Below, in pieces: positions 43,554-52,500 of a stretch of 64,000 bases of DNA. A model generated the notes under the pieces. That model saw only the letters and a list, made by a program, of their open reading frames with translations. It was not told the origin of the DNA and did not search any database. The stretch is from Amycolatopsis benzoatilytica AK 16/65 (GTDB lineage: Bacteria; Actinomycetota; Actinomycetes; Mycobacteriales; Pseudonocardiaceae). Made by a program: the position numbers and the translations under genes. The stretch covers positions 1,772,561 to 1,836,560 of the forward strand of contig NZ_KB912942.1 of assembly GCF_000383915.1 (NCBI RefSeq). The letters run 5' to 3'. Each line of letters begins with the position of its first letter. Positions within the stretch are counted from its first letter, which is position 1.

Positions 43554-44489
43554 TCACCTCGCAACCGGATCGGACCCGGCCGCGGCGGACACGCCGGTCA
43601 GCGCCAGGTAGGCGTCTTCGAGGGACGGGAGCTCTACTCGCAGGTCAGGCGGTGCGATGCCGTGCTCGACGAGGGAGTGCGCGACATGCGCCAGCAGCGC
43701 TCCGTCGCCGGTGACGCGCACCCGGTCGCCGTCCAGCGCGACCTCCCGAACGCCCGCGACGCAGTGGAGAAAACCCAGGCCGGCGGCCGGTGGCCGGCTG
43801 AACCGGACGACGGTGCCGCGAGTCTGGCCGGCCACCAGCTCGGCTGGGGTGCCGGTGGAGACGACTCGGCCCGCGGACAGCACCGCGACCCGGTCGCAGA
43901 GCCGCGCCGCCTCGTCCATGAAGTGGGTTACGAGCAGCACAGTGGCGCCCTGCTCGCGGACGGCGGCGACGAGATCCCACGCGACGCGGCGGGCGGCCGG
44001 GTCCAGCCCGGTGGTCATCTCGTCGAGGACGACCAGCCGCGGGCCGTTGACCAACGCCAGCGCCACGAACAGCCGCTGCCGCTGCCCGCCGGACAGGTCG
44101 CCGAACGCAGTGTTCCGACAGGACTCGAGACCCCATTCGGCGAGCAGCCGCTGCCACGGCGGGCCGTCCGGCGACAGCACGGAGAACAGTTTCAGCGCTT
44201 CCCGCACCTTGAGCCGTTCGGGCAGCGCCGAATCCTGCAGCTGGCTCCCGACCAGCCGGCGCACCGCGCCCGGCTCCCGGCGCGGATCGCGGCCGAAGAC
44301 GTCGATGCCGCCGCCGTCTGCCCGGCGCAGTCCCTGGATGCATTCGACGGTGGTCGTTTTGCCCGAGCCGTTCGGTCCGAGCAAGCCGAAGATCTCGCCG
44401 GCCTGGACGCCGAACGACACGTCGGCGACGGCGGCCGTCTGACCGTAGCGCTTGTGCAGTCCGGAGACGCGGACGGCGAGGTCGGTCAT
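43554..44489 (-). CDS. ABC transporter ATP-binding protein (DrrA-like)
   Basis: A 311-aa nucleotide-binding subunit. Walker A GPNGSGKTTT, Q-loop GSQLQDSALPERLKV, signature LSGGQRQRLFVALAL. Walker B reads LVVLDEMTTGLDP, with Met where almost all ABC proteins have Pro. Switch His in LLVTHFMDEA. The ~80-residue C-terminal extension is typical of drug exporters. Its start overlaps the CPBP gene stop (ATGA), so the three genes are coupled. Confidence 0.93.
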   Translation of the reverse strand: MTDLAVRVSGLHKRYGQTAAVADVSFGVQAGEIFGLLGPNGSGKTTTVECIQGLRRADGGGIDVFGRDPRREPGAVRRLVGSQLQDSALPERLKVREALKLFSVLSPDGPPWQRLLAEWGLESCRNTAFGDLSGGQRQRLFVALALVNGPRLVVLDEMTTGLDPAARRVAWDLVAAVREQGATVLLVTHFMDEAARLCDRVAVLSAGRVVSTGTPAELVAGQTRGTVVRFSRPPAAGLGFLHCVAGVREVALDGDRVRVTGDGALLAHVAHSLVEHGIAPPDLRVELPSLEDAYLALTGVSAAAGSDPVAR

Positions 44490-45342
44490 GCCGCCTCCAC
44501 GGCGGCCGGACCGAGAATCGAGGGGCGGCCGCGCTTGCGGGCCAGCAGTTCGAGCACGACCAGGACAATGCCGTGCACCGTGACCAGCGTGCTGATGACC
44601 GCGGCGAGGGCGCCCTCGGCGGCCTGGGTGCCGCCGACGGTGTTGTACACGCCGTGCCACACGACCACCAGCAGGATGCTGCCGCCGGAACGGTTGTACA
44701 GCCAGGTCAGCACCACCGCGCCGGCGGCGAGGCCCAGGAACATGCCGACGTAGGAGGCTGGACCGAAGTCGCGGTAGGTGGCGACGACGAAGAATTGCGG
44801 CAGGTGCCACAGGAACCACAGCGGGGCCAAGATCAGCGACGCGGTCAGGGCGCTGAACCGGCGCTGCAGGCGCGGCAGGGCGAAACCGCGCCAGCCGGTC
44901 TCCTCGCCGAGGCTGCCGACGAACGTGATCAGCAGCGCGACGCCGACCAGGCCGAGGGCGGGGGTTCCGCTGAAGAGCGCGAAATCGCCGGGGGCGGGCG
45001 CTGGCCGGTCGCCAGCAGCCCGGCCAGGGCGAGGGCGAGGAACGCGAGCGGGCTCAGCCCGACCAGCCACCAGCGCGGCGCGACGCGCCAGCGCGTTATC
45101 CGGGACCACAGATCGCGCAGTCCGGACCGGCCGGTCGTCCAGGCGGTGACCGCGATCGCGGCGATGGCCGGGCCGAGCAGCGCCGGGTAGTGCGTCGGCC
45201 AGCCTTGGCCGCGCTGGACGACCTGGTGGGTCAGTGCCTGGGGAATCGTCCAGGACCAGCTCAGTGCATAGGCGAGCAGGAAGAATCCGGCCAGTGCCTG
45301 CGCGTTCCGTGCGGAGCGGGTCGGCTCACGGGTCTGCCGCAT
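44486..45342 (-). pseudogene. CPBP-family intramembrane metalloprotease, split by a frameshift
   Basis: The N-terminal half (AGFFLLAYALSWSWTIPQALT ... FLALALAGLLATGQR) is in one frame from ATG 45342. The C-terminal half (PAPAPGDFALFSGTPALGLVGVALL ... with GSLGEETGWRGF, WFLWHLPQFF and WHGVYN, the CPBP catalytic motifs) is in the -1 frame. The switch lies in a GC tract at ~44985-45005 and fits loss of one base. Repaired length ~285 aa, about six to eight helices. CPBP proteases process prenyl proteins or give bacteriocin self-immunity. The active-site half is intact. Confidence 0.82.
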
Positions 45343-46099
45343 TGCGGCCTCCCGCCGCTGGCACCGGTCGCGGACCCTCGGCGGGCCGCGGCGACCCGAG
45401 CTGCCAGAGGGCGACGGCGATCCAGATCAGCCAGACGAACAACAGCACGCCGTAGGCCGCGTAAGCCCAGCCGAGCACCGGCCGGAGGACTTCGGCCACG
45501 ATCCCGACCACGCCCGTCGCCACGCCGAGCCAGGCCAGCTTGGCGGAGAACGTTCCGCGCACCATCAGCAGAGAGATCAGCAGCACGCCGATGGTCTGCA
45601 GCACCCCGATGACGGCCGGGACGTCGTTGAGCGCGATGAGGACTTCGGCCGCGGCGGCGAAGGGCGCTCGCGCGGCAGAGGTTGCCGCCTCGGAGTATTT
45701 GTCGCTGAGCAGGACCAGCGCGAGCGATCCGTCGCCGGTCGTCGGCCAGGCGAGCGACAGCGCCCAGGACGCGACCGAGATCAGGCCGGCGATCGCCGCG
45801 ACGGACTTGCCGCGGTGGCGCAGGGCCACTGCGAGCGCGAGGAAAACGACCATCAGGAACAGGCCCGGGCCCAGCCACAGCAACTGGCGAACGAGGTAGA
45901 TCGTGCGGTGCGCGTTGATGTATTCGAGCATCCGCGCGCCGTCCGAGACGGGCGGCGCTGCGGTGACGGAGAAGATGACCAATGCGGTTCCGTAGAGCAG
46001 CACAGCCAGTCCCGCGCAGACGCCCCCAATGCGGTAGAGAGAACGCCAGGCCTGGTCGTCGTCCGGCGACCGGGCGGGTCGAGTTCTCGGAGTCGGCAC
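45326..46099 (-). CDS. DUF4386-like multi-pass membrane protein
   Basis: A 257-aa protein with about six to seven helices: AGLAVLLYGTALVIFSVTA, then EYINAHRTIYLVRQLLWLGPGLFLMVVFLALAVAL, IGVLQTIGVLLISLLMV, LGVATGVVGIVAEVL and a last helix before a polar tail. The layout fits the DUF4386 family. GTG 46099 is chosen for GGGAGG eight bases upstream. It overlaps the CPBP gene by 17 bp and probably begins that operon. Function unknown. Confidence 0.7.
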   Translation of the reverse strand: MPTPRTRPARSPDDDQAWRSLYRIGGVCAGLAVLLYGTALVIFSVTAAPPVSDGARMLEYINAHRTIYLVRQLLWLGPGLFLMVVFLALAVALRHRGKSVAAIAGLISVASWALSLAWPTTGDGSLALVLLSDKYSEAATSAARAPFAAAAEVLIALNDVPAVIGVLQTIGVLLISLLMVRGTFSAKLAWLGVATGVVGIVAEVLRPVLGWAYAAYGVLLFVWLIWIAVALWQLGSPRPAEGPRPVPAAGGRNAADP

Positions 46100-46277
46100 A
46101 ATTCTGCCCTCCCCAGGCTGCCGAATCGTTGCTGGTTCCCAGTTTTCGTTCTTCCCTCGTGCACTGTCCTTTCCGGGCGCATCGGCGACGGTCCGGAACC
46201 GGACGGGCGCCGAGCCGGTGGGCGGCGCGAGGGACGAGCCGCCTGCCACCGTCGCTCGCGCACCTCGACTGCCGATA

Positions 46278-46390
46278 GGGACCTCCTGCCCGCAGTGGGG
46301 TGTCCGAGGTCTCTGCTTGGAGCGGGTTCCCGGCGCGAAGCAGCGACCGGACCTGGGCGCGCGAGCGGCGGCAGTGAGGACCTTCGGCTC
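46278..46390 (+). promoter_or_regulatory. DosR-like elements before flavodoxin gene
   Basis: GGGACCTCCTGCCC (46278-46291) and AGGACCTTCGGCTC (46377-46390). The second shares GGACCTTCG with the boxes at 23689 and 49500 and lies 54 bp before the flavodoxin start. Confidence 0.4.
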
Positions 46391-46443
46391 TTCCGGCGCC
46401 GAGCGGGCGCGGCGCACGCTGCGAGGATTCTGGGAGGTGGCAG

Positions 46444-46983
46444 ATGAGGCTGCTGGTGGCAGTGGCGAGCCGGCACGGCAGCACGCGGCAGATCGCCGAG
46501 GAGATCGGCCGTTCGGCCGCGCGTGCCTCGTTGTTGCTGGGGGAGTTCGCCGACGTGGAGGTCCGGCCGCCGGCGCAGGCCGGAGCTCTGGCGGGCTACG
46601 ACGCGGTCATCCTGGGCAGCGCTGTCTACAATGGACGGTGGCTGGACGAGGCCCGGCGGCTGGCCGAGTCCGAACGCGTCGTGCTCGCGCGGTTGCCGGT
46701 GTGGCTGCTCTCGTGCGGGTTGCCCGGCACTTCAGCGGGCGAAGCGATCGCCCCCGCCGAGGCCGCGCGCCTGGAAAATCTGGTCCGATCCCACGAACAC
46801 CGGGTGTTCCGGGGCAAACTCGACTGGCACGGGCTCGATCCCGGTGAACGCGAGCACGCGGTGAAGCTCCGCCTCGGCTGCGGCGACCAGCGCGACTGGG
46901 CGGACATCCGCAACTGGGCCTACACCGTGATCGGCGCGCTGCACGCGGCCGAAACGGCGGTGCCGGACCGGCTGGCCGGCTGA
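46444..46983 (+). CDS. flavodoxin-domain protein (HemG-like)
   Basis: A 179-aa protein with a flavodoxin fold: LLVAVASRHGSTRQIAEEIGR (FMN phosphate loop), GYDAVILGSAVYNGRWLDEARRL and LLSCGLPGTSAG. The ending VFRGKLDWHGLDPGE...RDWADIRNWA is like HemG-type flavodoxin proteins. Such proteins pass electrons to quinone or act on porphyrinogen. Preceded by DosR-like elements and convergent with the ThiF gene. Its electron partner may be the neighbouring respiratory enzymes; this is inference. Confidence 0.85.
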   Translation: MRLLVAVASRHGSTRQIAEEIGRSAARASLLLGEFADVEVRPPAQAGALAGYDAVILGSAVYNGRWLDEARRLAESERVVLARLPVWLLSCGLPGTSAGEAIAPAEAARLENLVRSHEHRVFRGKLDWHGLDPGEREHAVKLRLGCGDQRDWADIRNWAYTVIGALHAAETAVPDRLAG

Positions 46984-46994
46984 CCCGGCCCAGC

Positions 46995-47897
46995 TCACCA
47001 GCGGACGCTCAGGACCAGCAGGACGACGAACAGAGCGACGACGGCGACGATGCCGACCGCGTCGCGGTAGGCCTGCCACCGGGTCACCAACGGACCCCCG
47101 GAACCGGCGTTCTGCCAGCCGCCGCAGACCCGGCAGGGCGTCGCGGGCAAGCGGACGCGGACACTGCGGCTGGCAAGCCCGGCGGCGGGGAAGAGGTCGC
47201 GGATGCCGCGCGACGGCGGACCCAGGCCGTGGACGTAGAGAGCGGTCCGTCCGGGGTCGAGAAGAGCGGTGTCGTGGGCGAGGAGCGCGGTCACTATCTG
47301 GGCCGCGCAGAGGACCGTGAGCTGGATGTCGAGTCGCGCGCCGCGTACCGCCCGCATCGCCGGCGTGGCATTGCGAAACGGGAAAGCGCAGGCGTAACAG
47401 GGTCCGCGCCGGTCGGGGGCGACCCACAGGATTTCGCCGACCTCGGCGTCGCGCACGCGTGGATCCACCCACACCGCCGGGTAGACGGCCGGAGTGCCGG
47501 CCGCGACCGCGACCTCGTTCACGCGTTGCTGGCAGCGTGGGGAGTCGGTGGCCGCGACGACGACGTCGGCCTGTTCGACGAGCCGGAGCTGTTCGGCACG
47601 GCCCAGCCGGAGGAAGTTCGCGTGGATGCCCGCGGCGTGGCACAGCGGGAAATCGCGGCGGATCCGTTCGGCCAGCGCGGGTGCCTTCGGCCGTCCGAGA
47701 TCCGGCGCGCCGAGCGGGTGCCGGATCAGGTTCTCGACTTCGAGCACGTCGGGATCGAGCAGCCAGAGCGGGTCGCAGCCGGCCCGGGCGAGCTCTTCGG
47801 CGAGGAACCCGCCGACCGCGCCGGTGCCGACGACCAGGACCGCGCCCGCGCGCCGCTCGTAGCGGGCGAAAACGCGGTCCGGCGGAAGGTCGGTCAA
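46995..47897 (-). CDS. ThiF/E1-like adenylyltransferase with C-terminal membrane anchor
   Basis: A 300-aa protein. The ATP-binding Rossmann motif is VLVVGTGAVGGFLAEELARAG. DPDVLEVENLIRHPLG is the E1 Asp-Asn-Arg loop, and VVVAATDSPRCQQRVNEVA follows. Two Cys pairs (CYAC and CRVC) could hold zinc. A hydrophobic helix (VGIVAVVALFVVLLVLSV) ends the protein, unusual for E1-like enzymes. These enzymes adenylate C-termini of small proteins. The start is a TTG at 47897 that overlaps the stop of the 58-aa ORF (TTGA), so translation is coupled. Confidence 0.82.
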   Translation of the reverse strand: MTDLPPDRVFARYERRAGAVLVVGTGAVGGFLAEELARAGCDPLWLLDPDVLEVENLIRHPLGAPDLGRPKAPALAERIRRDFPLCHAAGIHANFLRLGRAEQLRLVEQADVVVAATDSPRCQQRVNEVAVAAGTPAVYPAVWVDPRVRDAEVGEILWVAPDRRGPCYACAFPFRNATPAMRAVRGARLDIQLTVLCAAQIVTALLAHDTALLDPGRTALYVHGLGPPSRGIRDLFPAAGLASRSVRVRLPATPCRVCGGWQNAGSGGPLVTRWQAYRDAVGIVAVVALFVVLLVLSVRW

Positions 47898-48070
47898 TCG
47901 AAGGTCCGGTCCGCCACCGGAACGGTCTTGCGTCGGCGGAAACGCTTCCGGCCTTCGGTGCGGTCTTGCTCCAGACGGCCGTTGCCGGGGTCAAGGGTCC
48001 ACTCGGCGCCGGGGTCTTGCGCGGGCGTCTCGGCGAGGGCCGGGTCTGGACGGTGCGTTGTGACGGTCAC
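47894..48070 (-). CDS. 58-aa small protein coupled to ThiF-like gene
   Basis: A short frame opening with GTG 48070, directly after GGGAGGAGAACCC, one of the best ribosome sites in the window. It begins VTVTTHRPDPALAETPAQ, has a central WTLDPGNGRLEQD, then a basic GRKRFRRRKT run, and ends VADRTFD. Its TGA overlaps the TTG of the ThiF gene. Two DosR-like boxes lie 43-77 bp upstream. It matches no family I know. It may be a substrate or cofactor of the E1-like protein, or a coupling leader. Confidence 0.6.
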   Translation of the reverse strand: MTVTTHRPDPALAETPAQDPGAEWTLDPGNGRLEQDRTEGRKRFRRRKTVPVADRTFD

Positions 48071-48112
48071 GGGTTCTCCTCCCTGCCGGGGGATTGGGCA
48101 CCTACGGTCGCA

Positions 48113-48147
48113 AGGCCTTCGGTCCCTCGGATAGGGCCGAAGGTCAC
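48113..48147 (-). promoter_or_regulatory. tandem DosR-like boxes before the small-ORF/ThiF unit
   Basis: AGGCCTTCGGTCCC (48113-48126) and GGGCCGAAGGTCAC (48134-48147) are 21 bp apart start to start, two helical turns, and are reverse-complement relatives of each other. They lie 43-77 bp upstream of GTG 48070. Confidence 0.55.
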
Positions 48148-48176
48148 CGCGCCGGTGGTCGCGCTCAGCCGCGCAG

Positions 48177-49421
48177 TTACGCGTGGTGCGGGACGCTTCC
48201 GCAGGGACTGCGGTCGAGGGCCGCCCAGCCGGTGCTCGCGCGGAACGGCAGACCGAGCCGGAATCTGGCGGACAGTGCGGCCTCGGCCAGCCTCGCCCCC
48301 GCGCGCCAGAACGCGCCGGTGCCGACGCGGTAGCGGGCGGACGACTCGTCCACGCGGCCCGGGCCGCCGTCGGCGACGAGCGGAACCTCGGCGAAGGCGG
48401 CGTCGTCGAGCATGTCCAGCACGTGCCGGACGACCGGGGCGGGACGGGCCGGCGGCGGCGTCCCGTGCAGCTCCGCCGCGATCGCGCCGGCGACCGCGTC
48501 TGCCTGGAGCATGGCCAGGAAACCCAGTTTGAGCGGGAAATCCCCGGCGTCGCCGGGTGCGTGCACCTCCGGGTGCCCGGTCACCGCGCAGGTGTCCGGA
48601 GCGCAACGCAGGAATCTTCGGTCGTCGTGCGGCAACTCGGCGCAGCCGAGGGCAGCGACCTGCGGCGGGAACGTGGCGAGCACGTCGAATTCCCGCCCGG
48701 AGCCGTCGGCGAACCCGACGGTGCGTTCGTGCGCCTCGGTCAGCGTCGTCTCGGTGCGGCCCTCGATTCCGCGCGCTGCGAACTGGCCGGCGATCAGTGC
48801 GTGCATTTTGGGGCCGAAAGCCTCGACGAAAGACCGCTCGCAGGTGTCGAAGGCGAGCTCCACGCGGTCCCGGAGCTGACGGCGGCGCAGCCAGGTGTCG
48901 AGCATCAGCGCGATCTCGTAGAGCGGGACGGTGCAGTGGTTGCCCGGCGGCACGGCGAAGAGAACGCGCTGCAAGCGGCCGTGCCGGGCGTCTTGGGCGG
49001 CCCGGCGCAGATCCGCGCCGAGCTGGTGCAGCGCCCCGGGAGCGGCGATCGAGCGCGCGTGCTCGGCGAGCCCGGCGATCTCCTCCGGGCGGGTCGCGGC
49101 CCCGGTCGCGATCACGAGCTTGTCGTAGGCCATCCGGCCGCGGGACGTGTGCACCTGGCCGCGGCCGGGGTCGATCCCCTCGACGGTGGCGATCACGGCC
49201 CCGATCCCGCGCCGGCGGAACGCGCCGGCGAGCGGAACGTGCAGCGGCGCTTCGGCGGCTCCGAACGGCAGCCGGACGGTGCCCGGGCGGGCCAGGAAAT
49301 CGTCGCGGTCGGATACGACGGTGATGCCCACGGCGTCCTCTCCCGCCCTGGCCCGGAGCCGGAACGCCGTTTCGAGGCCGGCGAAACCGCTGCCGAGAAC
49401 GATGACCTCGGTGGCCGCCAT
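48177..49421 (-). CDS. FAD-dependent oxidoreductase, NDH-2/sulfide:quinone reductase-like
   Basis: A 414-aa two-dinucleotide-binding flavoprotein. The FAD motif is VIVLGSGFAGLETAFRLRA, YDKLVIATGAATRP is the conserved strand, and VHAPGDAGDFPLKLGFLAMLQADAVAGAI is the second FAD motif. Family members pass electrons from NADH or sulfide to quinone. The two redox cysteines of SQR are not evident, so NDH-2-like is more likely. GGGAGGGAG precedes ATG 49421. It lies downstream of cydDC, with DosR-like boxes between, and could feed the bd oxidase. Confidence 0.85.
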   Translation of the reverse strand: MAATEVIVLGSGFAGLETAFRLRARAGEDAVGITVVSDRDDFLARPGTVRLPFGAAEAPLHVPLAGAFRRRGIGAVIATVEGIDPGRGQVHTSRGRMAYDKLVIATGAATRPEEIAGLAEHARSIAAPGALHQLGADLRRAAQDARHGRLQRVLFAVPPGNHCTVPLYEIALMLDTWLRRRQLRDRVELAFDTCERSFVEAFGPKMHALIAGQFAARGIEGRTETTLTEAHERTVGFADGSGREFDVLATFPPQVAALGCAELPHDDRRFLRCAPDTCAVTGHPEVHAPGDAGDFPLKLGFLAMLQADAVAGAIAAELHGTPPPARPAPVVRHVLDMLDDAAFAEVPLVADGGPGRVDESSARYRVGTGAFWRAGARLAEAALSARFRLGLPFRASTGWAALDRSPCGSVPHHA

Positions 49422-49477
49422 GAGCTCTCCCTCCCGTCGCCTCGCCCACCCTGCGCCGGACCGGACCGCGGGAGGCA

Positions 49478-49513
49478 GGGACGTTGGCAGGCAGGCCCGG
49501 GGACCTTCGTCCT
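49478..49513 (-). promoter_or_regulatory. DosR-like boxes before NDH-2/SQR-like gene
   Basis: GGGACCTTCGTCCT (49500-49513) matches GGGAC-N4-GTCCC at 9 of 10 fixed positions. GGGACGTTGGCAGG (49478-49491) is a weaker copy 22 bp away. Both lie 57-92 bp before the flavoprotein start. Confidence 0.6.
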
Positions 49514-49532
49514 CCCGTCGGGAACGCCGCGC

Positions 49533-52500
49533 TCAGCCGTTCCCGAGAGAGGAGACCGGGTGCGGCAGCGGTTCGCCGGGCCCGCGCTCCCGCGCGGCCG
49601 CCCGGACGGGTTCCGGTGCCGTCAGCCGGTATTCCGGCATCGCCGGGAACTCTCCCGGCCGGTGGGTGGCGACGAGCGCGGACCGGTCGCGGGTCGCGGC
49701 GAGCAGGTCGGCGGCGAGCGCCTGCGCGGTCGGCGCGTCGAGATGAGCGGTCGGTTCGTCGAGCACCATGATCGGCCGGGCGGACAGCAGGGCGCGGGCC
49801 ACGCCGATGCGCTGGCGTTCCCCGCCGGAGACGGGCGTGCCGTGCGTGCCGAGCGCGGTGTCCAGGCCGTCGGGCAGGCTGGCGGACCACCGGCCTAGCT
49901 GGGACAGCGCCAGGGCGGCCTGGATCTCGTCGTCGGAGGCGTCCGGCCGGGCGAGGCGCAGGTTTTCGCGCAAGGTGCTGTCGAACAGGTGGGTGTCCGG
50001 GCCGCACCAGGCGATCTGGGCACGCACTGAGTCGCTGTCGTAGCTGCGGGTGTCGGCGCCGTCGAGCAGGATCCGGCCGGACGACGGGTCGAGGTATCGC
50101 ATCAGAGCGGCGATGACGGTGCTTTTGCCCGCGCCGGACGGTCCGGTGAGGGCGAGCCGCAACCGGTGGCCGATAGCGAGATCTACGTCCTGCACCGCGT
50201 CGCGGGACGTGCCGGGCCAGCGAACGGAAAGCTTCGACGCGACCAGTTCCTCGGCCGCCGGGGCGCACCGCGGACTGGCCGGTTCGGATTGCGGCGCCGG
50301 CGTCGCGTCCAGCCGGGCGAGCCGGTGCGCCGCGGCACCGGCGCCAAGAAGCCGTTGCGCGGCATCGGGAAGGCCGGTCACGAGTTCGGCGGCGGCCAGC
50401 GGCGTCAGGGCCAGTACGGCGAGGGCGGGGCCGGAGATCGCGCCCGCGTGGACGGCCAGGACGCCGAGCGCCAGACAAACTACCGAGGTGAGACCCACTC
50501 CCAGTACAGCGAGTCCGCTGCCGAGACCGCGGCGCGCGGCCGACCGGCGCGCCGCGGCAGTCGCGCGGCGGTCCAGCTCGCGCAGTTCCGCGTGTCGTGC
50601 CCCGGCTGCGTCGAAAGCGATGAGGTCGGCCGATGCCTGCAGCAACTCGACCGTGCGAGCGCTGAGGTCAGTGCGCAGCCGTGCGGCCGCTCGTTCGGTA
50701 CGCCGGGCAGCGACAGCGGTCACCGCGGGCGCCACTATCGCGGCGAGCGCCAGGCCCAGTGCGGCGGCGGCACCGGCCGAAGGCAGAAGGAGACCGAGCG
50801 TCACGGCTGTGCCGCCGAGCACGGCGACGGTCGACACTCCCGGGACCAGACCGCGCACAACGAGGTCCTGCTGACTGTCCACATCGGAAATCAGCCGGTG
50901 CAGCAGCTCGCCGCGCCGCTGCCGTGCGGTTACCGCCGGACCGATCCGGACCAGCTGGCTCCATACCCGCACCCGCAGTTCGGTCAGCATGCGCAGCGCG
51001 ACGTCGTGCGTCAGCAGCCGTTCGACATAGCGGAGAACTCCCTTGGCGAGACCAAACGTGCGCACCGCGACGATCGCGACCATCAGGCTCAGCACCGGCG
51101 GGTGCAGCGCGGCACTCGCGATCAGCCACGACGAGGTCGCGGTGAGCGCGACCCCGCAGCCGAGCGCGGCGGTCGCGACGAGGCAGGCGGACGCCAATCG
51201 GAGCCGATGCGGGCGCAGGGCTTCCCGCAACGGCCGCCAGATCCCTGGCGAACTGTCGGCGGCGGGCTCCGCGACGGTCGTGCTCGGAGGCGGCGCGGCC
51301 GGGGGAGCGGCAGGCGCCGCCACCGGTTCGGCGGTTGGCCCGGAAACGGTGACCACCCGATCGCACAAGGCCAGCACGGCTGGATGATGGGTGACCACGA
51401 CCGCGGTCCGCCCGGCCAAAACCTGGGGAAGGCGATGAAGAATCGCCGCCTCCGTCGCGGCGTCGACGCCTTCGGTGGGTTCGTCGAGCAGCACCAGCGG
51501 CCGGTCGAGCAGGATCGCGCGCGCCAAGGCGACGCGGCGGATCTGTCCGGTGGACAGTCCGGCGCCGAGTTCGCCGACTTCGACGCTGAGCGGAACGTCG
51601 AGGGCGGCCGCGGCGGAAGCGGCCCGAACCGCGGCTTCGGTCGCGTTCGGCGAGCCCAGCCGGACGTTGTCGGCGACCGTGCCGGCGACCAGGCGCGGTT
51701 GCTGAGGAACCCAAGCGATGCGGTGTCGCCACGCTTCGTGATCGAGGTCGGCCAAGTCGACGTCGCCCACGCGGACCTGCCCGCGGTCCGGGGTTCGCCA
51801 CCCGAGCAGCAAGTCCAGGAGCGTCGACTTGCCCGCGCCGCTCGGGCCGACGACGCCGACGACCTGCCCGGGCCGCACCACCAGCGAAAAGCCGTCGAGA
51901 ATCGCACCGGAACGTCCGGTCACCGTGACGTTCTCCAGCTGCAGCAGATTCGGTGTCGCGCCGGGCAGCACGCCGGATACTCGGCTGGCAGGTGCCTCGC
52001 CGGTCAGTTCGACGATCTCCTCGGCGGCGGCCAGCCCTTCCGCGCTGTCGTGGAAGCGGGCGCCGACCGCGCGCAGCGGCAGATACACCTCGGGCGCGAG
52101 GATCAGCACGACGAGCGCGGTCCGCAGGTCGAGGTCCCCGGCGAGCAGCCGCAAGCCGATCGACACCGCGACCACCGCGACCGACAGCGTGGCGAGCAGT
52201 TCGAGGGCGAGCGCGGAAAGGAACGCCACTCGCAGCGTCCGCATGGTCTGCACCCGGTACCGCTCGGTGATCTCCCGCAACGTTTTCCGCTGCGCCCGCG
52301 CGCGGCCGAACGCGGTGAGCACCGACAGGCCGGCGACGAGATCAAGGAAATGGTCGCCCAGAACGGAAAGCGTGCGCCACTGCCGCCGGACGTCGCGCTG
52401 GGTGAACAGCCCGATGAGGATCATGAAGGCCGGGATGAGCGGCACCGTGAGCGCGACGATCAGTGCCGCGGTCCAGTCGGCGAAGAGGATCCTGGCTCCC

